Below the pieces are notes generated by a model. The model ran no database searches. It was not told where the DNA came from and saw only the letters and a program-made list of their open reading frames with translations. From Candidatus Krumholzibacteriia bacterium (GTDB lineage Bacteria > Krumholzibacteriota > Krumholzibacteriia > LZORAL124-64-63), in contig JAOZJV010000025.1 of the NCBI GenBank assembly GCA_029935695.1, positions 1 through 14,078 of the forward strand: a DNA stretch of 14,078 nt. Direction: 5' to 3'. This document shows positions 1 through 7,329 of this stretch, in pieces (within the stretch, counting starts at the first letter, position 1; every line of letters starts with the position of its first letter). The position numbers and the translations under genes are program-made.

Positions 1-1295
1 TCACTGGTCCTCCTCATGATCCAATTATACCGGAAGTAAAATGCCGCACTCAGCAGGGACTTCATATTCGTTTTCCGGTCCCATAACCTGTGCCCGATGG
101 AGGCGGCGCTGTAGAACTTCTGATTTGCCTCCACCACCAGCCGCCCCAACTCTTCGGGGGTCATGCCCACCGGAGTGAAGGCCGCAACATTGTACCGGTA
201 GTCCGGATGCAACCACCACTTGCCGCCGAACAGCAGGCGGTCCTCCCTCTCGAACTGGTTGTAGATCTCGGTGCCGGGATAGGGCGCAAAGAGGTGGAAG
301 AAGGCCAGGGTGAACTTGGCATTGATGGCAAATTCCACCGTCTGCCTGACTGTTTCGGGTGTGTCCTGGTCACCACCGACCATGAACGAGGCCCAAGTCT
401 GAAAACCATACTTGCGCATGGTCTGAATCACATTTCGGTAGTGATCAAAATCACGAAGGTTCGGTTTTTTGTTCATCCATCGCAGAGAATCTTCGTTGAT
501 GGATTCGAAGCCGATCAACTGCCCGATGCATCCGCTGCGGGCCATCAGATCCATCAGCTCATGATCTTTGACCATGTCGATGCTGGCCTGACTGGACCAG
601 GCGACCCCCAAAGGAATCAGGGCCTCGAACAGTTCCTTGGCCTTGTCCGGGTTTGCCGTGATGTTGTCGTCGACGAAAAGGAGAAATTTCAGATTGTAGC
701 GCCGAATTTCTTCGACGACGTCCTCCACCGGTCGGAAATTATGGGAATGACCGAATACCCGGGACACGGAGCAGTGGGCGCAGTTGAAGGGACAACCTCG
801 GCTGAATTGAATCTGTGAAACAGGCAGGTAACCTCGATTGGCGAACAATGACCGAACCGGAAAGGTGTCTTTTTGGGGACAGTTGAATTCCCCCTGGTAG
901 CGCAGCTGGAGCCGTTGGTTCTCCAAATCCTCCAGCAGTTTCCACCACACTGATTCGGCGTCCCCCAGCAGAAGAGCGTCGGCATGGTCCTGGGCCTCGT
1001 CCGGCAGCAGGGTGACATGGACGCCGCCCAGGCAGACAGGCACTCCCCTGTCCCGGTACATGTCCGCAATCTGATAGGCCCGCCTGGCGCAGAATGTATC
1101 GACAGTGATGGCCACCAGATCGGCTGTTTCCTCGCCCGTGATATCCTCCATCCGGTCATCCAGCAGACGAACCGTGTGCGGCTCGGGGGTCAATCCGGCA
1201 AGCACGCCCAGAGCAAGGGGCTCCATGCGGCCGTCGTTGAGGTTGTACTCTTCGATAATTGTTCCGATGTCGGGTTTGACCAATAGGATTTTCAC
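1..1295 (-). CDS. B12-binding-type radical SAM protein, third of three (3' end outside window)
   Basis: This is the seventh gene of the minus-strand operon; 431 codons are visible before it leaves the window at position 1. Start: a GTG at 1293-1295 opening M-K-I-L-L-V-K-P, the usual first strand of a cobalamin-binding Rossmann domain. An in-frame TGA lies just upstream, so no longer start exists; the ribosome site is weak. Residues about 1-140 are the B12-binding-type domain (EPLALGVLAGL, then GGVHVTLLPDEA), without the DxHxxG motif of His-on cobalamin proteins. The radical SAM cluster motif is C168-x3-C172-x2-C175 (GCPFNCAHC), followed by FVDDNITANP, IGFESI and YPGTEIY, the normal order for this family. 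It resembles its upstream neighbour closely and looks like a paralogue. Fold and cofactor type (4Fe-4S plus SAM) are confident; the reaction (methylation, C-C bond formation or rearrangement) cannot be told. It starts 53 bases after the previous gene with no terminator between. Confidence 0.9.
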   Translation of the reverse strand, partial: MKILLVKPDIGTIIEEYNLNDGRMEPLALGVLAGLTPEPHTVRLLDDRMEDITGEETADLVAITVDTFCARRAYQIADMYRDRGVPVCLGGVHVTLLPDEAQDHADALLLGDAESVWWKLLEDLENQRLQLRYQGEFNCPQKDTFPVRSLFANRGYLPVSQIQFSRGCPFNCAHCSVSRVFGHSHNFRPVEDVVEEIRRYNLKFLLFVDDNITANPDKAKELFEALIPLGVAWSSQASIDMVKDHELMDLMARSGCIGQLIGFESINEDSLRWMNKKPNLRDFDHYRNVIQTMRKYGFQTWASFMVGGDQDTPETVRQTVEFAINAKFTLAFFHLFAPYPGTEIYNQFEREDRLLFGGKWWLHPDYRYNVAAFTPVGMTPEELGRLVVEANQKFYSAASIGHRLWDRKTNMKSLLSAAFYFRYNWIMRRTS

Positions 1296-1348
1296 AGCTG
1301 CCGCCGTTCATTGAAGCCTGTTTGCCAAGGACTGTTTCGGTCGCTCAC

Positions 1349-2671
1349 CTAGAAAATATTCGGGGGCACTCTCTTTCGGACATACCGCCGGTAATGCAGA
1401 TTCACCACCAGGGAAAAGGCCAGCATCCTGGGGTTTCGCCAGAGATGCTGGTTTCCCAGCACCCGGCGAAATATGCTTCGCCATGAGAACACTTCTTCGT
1501 TCAGCCACCAGTACATTTCGGTCAACCGCTCCGGGTCGATCAGTTCAGGGCGATGCACACAACGCGTTCCATCGAACAGCTTCCAATCCTCAGTGACCAG
1601 GCGTCCCTGTTTCTTCATGTCGTGGTAAAGGTCGGTGCCTGGTATGGGGGTCAGAATATAGAAACGAGGAATGGGTATGCGATTGCGGTCCACAAACTCC
1701 AGGGTGTCGCGAATGCTCTGCTCGGTGTCGCCGTCGGTCCCGATTATCATTTCAGTGCTGACGACAACACCGGCTTTGCCGAGGGTCTCAATGTGGCGAT
1801 CGTGGTCTTCGACCTTGAGCCAGGCCTTGTCCAGTTTGTCCAGCCCTTCCTGGCTGATACTCTCCAGCCCGAAACTCATCAACTCTCCGCCCGAGGCCAC
1901 GACTTTGCGCAGCAGGTCTGGATGCTTGGCCAGATTCACCGAACATTGGGTGGCCCAGGTCATTTTCAGGGGGATGATGGCATCGCACAGGTCTGCCAGG
2001 AATTTCGGATTGGCCACCAGGTTGTCGTCGATGAGGTAAAACCGGCGGAACCCCAGGGCCCGAACTTCTTTGATGTCCCTGATGATGTCTGCCAGGGGAC
2101 GAGGCAAATACCGACCGCGATAGAGACAGGCGATGGAGCAAAAAGAACAGCTGTGGGGGCACCCGCGTCCGGCCTGAACCGGCAGCATGTTGCCGATGGG
2201 CTTGTCTGTCAGCAACTCGTAGCGGGGCACCGGCAGGTTGTCCAGGGAACTGACTTCGTCTTCGTAAACGGCTTGCAACTCACCGTTTTCAAAATCCGCC
2301 AAAAGCCTGGGGAATGATTTTTCCGCGTCGCCAAGGACCAGGGCGTCGGCGTGCTGGGCCGCCATTTTGGCCGCAATGGAAACCATGTAGCCGCCCATGA
2401 TGACCGGGCGACCCCGCCGCCGGAACTCATCGGCAATTTCGAAACCACGGTAGATGGCATGCCCCATGGCCCCGATGGCCACGAGGTCCACCTCCCGGTC
2501 GAAATCGATATCGTCAACAACTTCGAGCAGCAATTCCGCCTGCCAGTGCTCTGGCAGGTAGGCCGCCAGCAGAGCAAAAGCCAAACCGGGCAGATGGATG
2601 ATCTTCTGCTTGCAAAGGGTGGTCCCGTCGCCGCCATACTGGGTGGGCTGAATGAACAGAATCTTCGGCAT
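1349..2671 (-). CDS. B12-binding-type radical SAM protein, second of three
   Basis: This 440-residue protein starts at ATG 2671, after a G-rich ribosome site and only 2 bases beyond the stop of the previous gene, so the two are surely cotranscribed. Residues about 1-145 form a cobalamin-binding-type domain (MPKILFIQPTQYG, later VDLVAIGAMGHAIYRG and VIMGGYM). It has no DxHxxG, and the usual GGxHxT loop is degenerate. The radical SAM core follows, with C171-x3-C175-x2-C178 (GCPHSCSFC), then YLIDDNLVANP, SFGLESI, EMIIGTDGDT and TPIPGTDLY. The last roughly 80 residues are basic and aromatic (ending RKRVPPNIF), a helical C-terminal extension like those of its two sister genes. Length is normal for this class. 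It is closest in layout to the partial gene downstream. The substrate is unknown; the context of two acyltransferases and an RND exporter suggests a lipid-like or amino-lipid intermediate, which is inference only. Confidence 0.93.
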   Translation of the reverse strand: MPKILFIQPTQYGGDGTTLCKQKIIHLPGLAFALLAAYLPEHWQAELLLEVVDDIDFDREVDLVAIGAMGHAIYRGFEIADEFRRRGRPVIMGGYMVSIAAKMAAQHADALVLGDAEKSFPRLLADFENGELQAVYEDEVSSLDNLPVPRYELLTDKPIGNMLPVQAGRGCPHSCSFCSIACLYRGRYLPRPLADIIRDIKEVRALGFRRFYLIDDNLVANPKFLADLCDAIIPLKMTWATQCSVNLAKHPDLLRKVVASGGELMSFGLESISQEGLDKLDKAWLKVEDHDRHIETLGKAGVVVSTEMIIGTDGDTEQSIRDTLEFVDRNRIPIPRFYILTPIPGTDLYHDMKKQGRLVTEDWKLFDGTRCVHRPELIDPERLTEMYWWLNEEVFSWRSIFRRVLGNQHLWRNPRMLAFSLVVNLHYRRYVRKRVPPNIF

Positions 2672-2673
2672 GG

Positions 2674-4068
2674 CTATCCCCCCTGCCTGGTGTTGAAGTC
2701 CAATTGGCTTTCGGCTTCCTTAATTTTTTCCCGGTACTGCCTGCTGACCCGGCTGGTTCCCTGGATCATTTTCCATAACATTTTGGGCTTGTATTTCAGC
2801 AGAAATCGAACCAGGACCCGAGGCTGAAACAGCACCCGATTGTAAAGGCGCAAAATCTCCCGGTAATAGTCGGGAACACTCAACCGGGTCGGCTGGATGG
2901 AGAGATGGGCCAGATCCCATTTGGGATAGTCCTCCCTGGCAATCAACAGGGTATCTTTCGGAACCTCCATCTGGGTGCCAGGCAGAGGAGTCAATGGCTG
3001 CAAGTTAACAAAGTTGATCTGCAGATCTTTCAACTCCTTTTCTAGCCGGTCGAAGTCCTGGCGACACCAGTCCGGATTCAGGATGATGGTGGCAAAGCAA
3101 TCAATATCCAGCCGGTTCAGCACGTCCATGGCCCGGCGGTTCGTCTGCACATCCGAGTTCTTGGCGTACTGAGCCAGTTCCTCCTCAAAAAAGGATTCGA
3201 ATCCCACGATGACAGTAGTCAGGCCCTGGTTTCGGAACTGCTCCAGAAGATCAGGGTTCTCGGCGATGAAATCGGCGCGGCCGTAAATCAGGTAGTGCTT
3301 GTGTATTTTTCTCGTCTTCAACCCATCCAGGAATGCCCTCAAAAAGCGGCGGTCTGCCAGAAAATCGTCATCGACAATGTAGATTTCCTTCTGGGGCAGG
3401 CTCTCAAGTTCATCCAGAGTTTCGGCCAGGGGACGCTGGCGATATAGGCCCCGGGTAATTTCCCGGCAAAAACAGAAATTGCAGTTAAAGGGACATCCGA
3501 AGGAAGTCTTCAGCAGCGCCACTTTGTCGTGGAAGATGTAGAAATAATGCTTCCGATATCCAGCAACCAGCGAGCGGTCCGGTGTGGCGTAGATGAAGTC
3601 CAGAGCCGGCAGTTCTGTCTGGATGCACGCCTGCCCCGATGCCAGAACACCAGTGGGTGCATCAGCTCCCAGATCCAGATGGTCCAGAAGTTGGGGAAAC
3701 ATGGTCACCGGATTACGCACCACCCGGAAGTCGATTCCGGGCAGATCCAGATCATCCGGGCAGACCTCACAGTGAACACCACCAACGACAGTGTGGATGC
3801 GGGAATTGAAAGCCTTGGCTGCCAGACAATACTCACCCATGGTGGCCACGTTGGTAATATAACCGGTGACACAAATCATGTCCGGCCGATGCAGCCGCAG
3901 GAAATATTCAAGGGGTTGACACTCCAGGATCATGTCAACGATCACCACCTCGTCCTGGGCCCGGCGCAGGGCGCCCAAAACTTCCAGCTCGAGTGGTTCG
4001 ACGATCATTACGTGCTGCAGACCAATGGTCTGCTGTGCCGGTTGTGGTCTCACCATCAGGATCTTCAT
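2674..4068 (-). CDS. B12-binding-type radical SAM protein, first of three
   Basis: This 464-residue protein starts at ATG 4068, which overlaps the TGA of the upstream acyltransferase as ATGA (4065-4068); GGAG lies 7 bases ahead. Residues about 1-150 are a cobalamin-binding-type domain (MKILMVRPQP, VEPLELEVLGAL, VVIVDM, VGGVHCEVCPDDL) that lacks DxHxxG. The cluster motif is C192-x3-C196-x2-C199 (GCPFNCNFC), with a further Cys at 201. After it come YRQRPLAETLDEL, IYIVDDDFLADRRF, VIVGFESF and PLTPLPGTQM, the standard core elements. The C-terminal roughly 70 residues are strongly basic (LLKYKPKMLWKMI), possibly touching a membrane or a lipid. It is more diverged than the two genes that follow, so it probably does a different step. 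Known relatives with this architecture include BchE and hopanoid-pathway enzymes; I cannot place it in any of those families. Confidence 0.93.
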   Translation of the reverse strand: MKILMVRPQPAQQTIGLQHVMIVEPLELEVLGALRRAQDEVVIVDMILECQPLEYFLRLHRPDMICVTGYITNVATMGEYCLAAKAFNSRIHTVVGGVHCEVCPDDLDLPGIDFRVVRNPVTMFPQLLDHLDLGADAPTGVLASGQACIQTELPALDFIYATPDRSLVAGYRKHYFYIFHDKVALLKTSFGCPFNCNFCFCREITRGLYRQRPLAETLDELESLPQKEIYIVDDDFLADRRFLRAFLDGLKTRKIHKHYLIYGRADFIAENPDLLEQFRNQGLTTVIVGFESFFEEELAQYAKNSDVQTNRRAMDVLNRLDIDCFATIILNPDWCRQDFDRLEKELKDLQINFVNLQPLTPLPGTQMEVPKDTLLIAREDYPKWDLAHLSIQPTRLSVPDYYREILRLYNRVLFQPRVLVRFLLKYKPKMLWKMIQGTSRVSRQYREKIKEAESQLDFNTRQGG

Positions 4069-5072
4069 GGCTGCACTCCGAAAACGTGTTGAGTTGGAAC
4101 CCGACGGCGATATTCCAGAAGACCGACGGCGCGCTGGAGAAGGAAACGGAAGGCAGGATTGCTGTGAGTGGCCCCCATGTGCAGGCAGTGGCAGGTGGCC
4201 CCCAGTCTCATCTTGGGAATTTCGGCCGTCTGCCCGAGGTCAATTCTCGATACCCCTGCTTCAATTCCGGTCCTGACGATTTCCAGCAGCAGGCGCAGGT
4301 AGACGGCTTGTTCGCGGTTCCGGTGGTATTGGACCCCGCCCAGGAAGAAGTCCAGACCGCCGGTGGTTTTCAGGATGATGGCCCACCCGGCCAGATCCTC
4401 ACCATCGTGGGCAGTGATCATCTGGAACTCAGCCGGCAATCCCTTAAAAAAATCGAGGGATAATTTTTCCAGTTTGGCATCGCTTCGGTCCCACACCTGC
4501 AAATACAAATCATGATGTTCTGTGGAAAATTTCTCACAGGAACAGACCCGAATCTTCAACCCGCCCGAGCGGGTCAGAATCTTGTTCACGCGCCGTCGAT
4601 AATCCGCGCGCATGGAGTGCAGGTATTGGTCCCAGGACTGCGTCGTGGGTGTCATGGCCACCGTCGGCAGGTTTTTTGCGACGGCGAATCCATCCGGAAT
4701 CAGCTCGGGTATTTCAAGATTCAATGCCAGCAGAAATCCACGCTCCTGGCCTCGAATGTGATCCAAAAGATTCCGGGCCGCCCTGGTGGCCCCGATTAAC
4801 CCCGGGCAGGAAACCGAACAGGGAACACCGACAATCTGCATTGAAACCGGAAGGTTGAGCCGGGCAAAAGTCAACATGCTGAGCCGGAGACTGTAGAGCA
4901 CCGCCCCTGCCACCAGGCGATCGTCCTGCCTTATCAGATAGTAGCGTTGCCGGCACTGATTATTAGCTTCGCAATGGGCCAGGAAGGAACGCTTCTGGAA
5001 GTAATGATTGGCCACCTGATCCCACTCAGGGGACAAGTCACTGGCGCGGTGGAGTTTGATGAATTCCATCAT
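4065..5072 (-). CDS. GNAT-fold acyltransferase of the FemAB/BioF2-like type
   Basis: This 335-residue soluble protein has no signal peptide or membrane segment. The start is ATG 5072 (a second ATG follows at once), overlapping the upstream stop as ATGA at 5069-5072, so translation is probably coupled. The layout fits the double-GNAT FemAB/Acetyltransf_6 group. An N-terminal half begins FIKLHRASDLSPEWDQV and contains RYYLIRQDDRLVAGAVL. A second half begins near residue 150 with the basic helix SMRADYRRRVNKILTRSG, followed by AGWAIILKTTGGLDFFLGG and ending with IDLGQTAEIPKMRLGA, the typical LGxx...K segment of the family. Family members move acyl or aminoacyl groups onto amines, in cell-wall, capsule or exosortase-linked loci. 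Here the likely acceptor is an amine made or carried by the preceding gene products, which is inference. The fold assignment is good; the donor and acceptor are not known. Confidence 0.82.
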   Translation of the reverse strand: MMEFIKLHRASDLSPEWDQVANHYFQKRSFLAHCEANNQCRQRYYLIRQDDRLVAGAVLYSLRLSMLTFARLNLPVSMQIVGVPCSVSCPGLIGATRAARNLLDHIRGQERGFLLALNLEIPELIPDGFAVAKNLPTVAMTPTTQSWDQYLHSMRADYRRRVNKILTRSGGLKIRVCSCEKFSTEHHDLYLQVWDRSDAKLEKLSLDFFKGLPAEFQMITAHDGEDLAGWAIILKTTGGLDFFLGGVQYHRNREQAVYLRLLLEIVRTGIEAGVSRIDLGQTAEIPKMRLGATCHCLHMGATHSNPAFRFLLQRAVGLLEYRRRVPTQHVFGVQP

Positions 5073-6160
5073 TGCAGTGGCCCTTCGAAGACCGCATATC
5101 GGCGGTAAGGTTCTACCTCTTGCTTGAAGGATCGCCGGAGAATTCGCTTCACCATGGCCATGCTCGCCCTGTTTTCCTCAAAGATGAATCCCCCTTCACA
5201 GTACTTGTAGCTATTGCGGGTCACAGCAGGCAGTGCCTTTCGAATCATGGCCAGGGTCAGTGGTCGCCGTCGAAATTCTGGCAGGATGCCGATCTGGGTG
5301 AACCGGAAAGTATCAGGATGCTTTCGGCACCGAAGTTTCAGCCATTCGCGGATGTCCAGGTCCCGGGAACTCTCAAGCAGTTGATTGAAGTCCGGGTACC
5401 AGAGATAGAAAGCCACGGGCCGGCCCTCGTATTCGGCAAAAACCAGGTTCTCCCGGTCCAGGAGATGCCGGAAGGGATGGAAAAGCTCGAGGTCCTCTGC
5501 CTCTGTCCGGTCGGCCCAGTAAATGTGATTCAGAAAACTGTCGTTGTTGAGCCGCGTGTAGTGGGCGATATCCTGCTGGATCCGTTTTTTGTCCATGAAT
5601 CGCAAAGTGATGCCCTCCATCCGGCCCAGAGTTCCGTAACTGGTGGCCCATTCGCGGATTTCCGGCATGGTGAACCGATAGGAAACCAGATGTTTTGCCT
5701 CCAGGGTCGAAAAATAGGCTGGATAGTAGTCGTGGGAATAAGGCAGCCCGAAGACCGGAGGCTGGTCGAATTTGTTCAACAGGAACGCCGCGCCGTAGTT
5801 CTGGTGACCGTTGACTCCGACCACTGCCCGGGGCACTCCAGGAAAACGCAACGCAGCCTCCTGGGCCATCAGATTCCAGAGGCCGGTCAACCCCGGTTGA
5901 GCCTCAAAAAAGGCGACCTGGACGTAGTCCGAAAATCTGTTGTCGTGGATCAGGGCGAACCGAGCCACCGCTTCCCCCGAATCGAGCACGAGATAGATCA
6001 GAACCCGGGCATGATCGTGAAAGGCAGTGGGGCCTTGCAGGACCAGTCTCTCCACACTTTTCTGGGTTCCCCGGTAACTAGGATTCCCCTCGTAGATCTG
6101 GGTGCCAAATTTCGAGAAAACCTGGTAGCCATCATTTCCTGCCAACATTTCCAGCTTCAT
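5069..6160 (-). CDS. YghO-like GNAT-family acyltransferase
   Basis: I place the start at ATG 6160 rather than the in-frame upstream ATG at 6217. It gives the same 4-base ATGA overlap with the previous gene (6157-6160) seen throughout the operon, and AGAGGA sits 9 bases upstream. This gives 363 residues. The N-terminus has IYEGNPSYRGTQKSVERL (residues 22 onward), then RFALIHDNRF, VAFFEAQPG and VVGVNGHQNYGAAFLLNKFD. That order matches YghO-type GNAT proteins: a short entry helix, an IY-x-GNP-x-Y/W signature, an F-x-G-FE-like strand and a later PYY segment. The C-terminal half has a second GNAT-like unit (LVFAEYEGRPVAFYLWYPD, FTQIGILPEFRRRPLTLAMI), where the R-rich loop would hold the acyl-CoA pyrophosphate. 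No signal peptide. YghO itself has no firm function, so only acyl transfer can be proposed. It is clearly not a copy of its downstream GNAT neighbour. Confidence 0.8.
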   Translation of the reverse strand: MKLEMLAGNDGYQVFSKFGTQIYEGNPSYRGTQKSVERLVLQGPTAFHDHARVLIYLVLDSGEAVARFALIHDNRFSDYVQVAFFEAQPGLTGLWNLMAQEAALRFPGVPRAVVGVNGHQNYGAAFLLNKFDQPPVFGLPYSHDYYPAYFSTLEAKHLVSYRFTMPEIREWATSYGTLGRMEGITLRFMDKKRIQQDIAHYTRLNNDSFLNHIYWADRTEAEDLELFHPFRHLLDRENLVFAEYEGRPVAFYLWYPDFNQLLESSRDLDIREWLKLRCRKHPDTFRFTQIGILPEFRRRPLTLAMIRKALPAVTRNSYKYCEGGFIFEENRASMAMVKRILRRSFKQEVEPYRRYAVFEGPLQ

Positions 6161-7329
6161 ACAAAAATTTCCTCTGCTGGAGGAAACCCGAGAAACCGGG
6201 TGTGAGCCGATGCGCAATAGGAACCCGCTTCACCAAGCACGATCCAGTCACCGATTTCGGCAGGCGGCAATGCCACATCCCGAGCCAGGAAATCCCGTGA
6301 ATAGGTCGAACAACCGTAGACGCTGCTGGTGATCCCTTCACCGGACAGGATCCGGGAACCGCGCTGCAGGGCGACTGGATGAAAAGCGCTGTCGGGGTAG
6401 AGCAAGGGACGGGGAAATTGGGTCGAAGACGCATTGACGCCGACAAACTGACAATCACGCCGAACCTTGACGTCGGTGATCTTGCAGAAAAAATAACCGG
6501 CGTCGCACCCGATGATCCGGCCTGGTTCCAGCATTAATTGGATGTCCCGGCCCAAAGCCTGGCTTTGCTTCTCCATCAACCGGGTAACCCGCTCGCCATA
6601 CAAATCCACACGGAATGGGGCGGACTCCTTGTCTGATACGCTGAACCCTCCCCCCAGATTCAAGCAATCCAGCTTTGGAAAAAGTCGGGCGAGATCCCAC
6701 ATGGCCCGGTAGCATTCCATGAAATAGTCGACGTCCTGGATGTCCGTGCCTGCGTAGAGATGAAGGGCCGTAACGAGCGGATCTCCTGCCACTTCCTCGA
6801 TCTCCGATAAGGTAAAACCCAGACGGCTGAGGTGGCCGAGAAATACTCCGGCATGCGTAACCTTCGGCTCGATCTTGTCTCCGATATTGCAGCGGATACC
6901 CACTGGTGATTCCGGAAACAATCGTCGCCATCGTGCCAGTTGGCTGGGCGAATCAAGGTAGACCCTGACGTCGTGCTCCCTGACAAAGGACATGGCATCA
7001 TCATCCATGGCCGAAGCAGTGAAAACAACGTCCTTGCCGGGATATCCCGCCGCCATCACCTTCCGCAAGTGCTCAAGGGAATTGACAAAGGCCAATATCC
7101 CACTCCTGCGAACAATACCCAGAAATTCGGGGTTGATGTTGGCCATGGTGGCGAAATGAATGGATTTGTTCTCGTAGGGAATTTCAAGAAACTGGCGGCA
7201 GTTTCTTTCGATCCGGGAGATATCATACACATAACAGGGAGCAGAGCTCTCGGCCGACCGGGAAACGAGGAAATCCAAAACCGAATTGGGAATTTCCATT
7301 TTTTGGATCATACGATTCTTGTCACTCAT
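6157..7329 (-). CDS. Divergent type-III-fold PLP decarboxylase-like protein, predicted Schiff-base lysine replaced
   Basis: The start is ATG 7329, not the longer in-frame ATG at 7464 that would run inside the exporter gene. It overlaps the exporter stop as ATGA (7326-7329) and follows GGGAG. Length is 390 residues, normal for LysA/ornithine-decarboxylase relatives. Recognisable elements in order: YVYDISRIERNC (33-44), the barrel strand FATMAN (59-64), FVNSLEHLRKVMAAG, VVFTASAMDD, SRLGFTLSEIEEV, LHLYAGTDIQ, LNLGGGFS, MLEPGRIIG, YGCSTYSRDFL and GEAGSYCASAHTRF. The phosphate-binding GGG and EPGR motifs are kept. The lysine that binds PLP (YAVKAN in LysA) aligns to Met62, the PLP-stacking His of HxHxGS aligns to Tyr, and the Cys-Glu of CESxD aligns to Thr-Tyr. 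The protein may therefore be inactive as a decarboxylase, use PLP differently, or serve as a binding partner. The fold is confident; the reaction is open. Confidence 0.85.
   Translation of the reverse strand: MSDKNRMIQKMEIPNSVLDFLVSRSAESSAPCYVYDISRIERNCRQFLEIPYENKSIHFATMANINPEFLGIVRRSGILAFVNSLEHLRKVMAAGYPGKDVVFTASAMDDDAMSFVREHDVRVYLDSPSQLARWRRLFPESPVGIRCNIGDKIEPKVTHAGVFLGHLSRLGFTLSEIEEVAGDPLVTALHLYAGTDIQDVDYFMECYRAMWDLARLFPKLDCLNLGGGFSVSDKESAPFRVDLYGERVTRLMEKQSQALGRDIQLMLEPGRIIGCDAGYFFCKITDVKVRRDCQFVGVNASSTQFPRPLLYPDSAFHPVALQRGSRILSGEGITSSVYGCSTYSRDFLARDVALPPAEIGDWIVLGEAGSYCASAHTRFLGFPPAEEIFV

Noticed and set aside
90..818. A 242-codon plus-strand open frame opposite the partial radical SAM gene.
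   Set aside because: The minus strand carries the CxxxCxxC radical SAM core in a continuous frame through this region, so the plus frame is a shadow.
5072..6205. A 377-codon plus-strand open frame antisense to the YghO-like gene.
   Set aside because: It mirrors the real gene, has no domain signature, and its frame is explained by the codon bias of the opposite strand.
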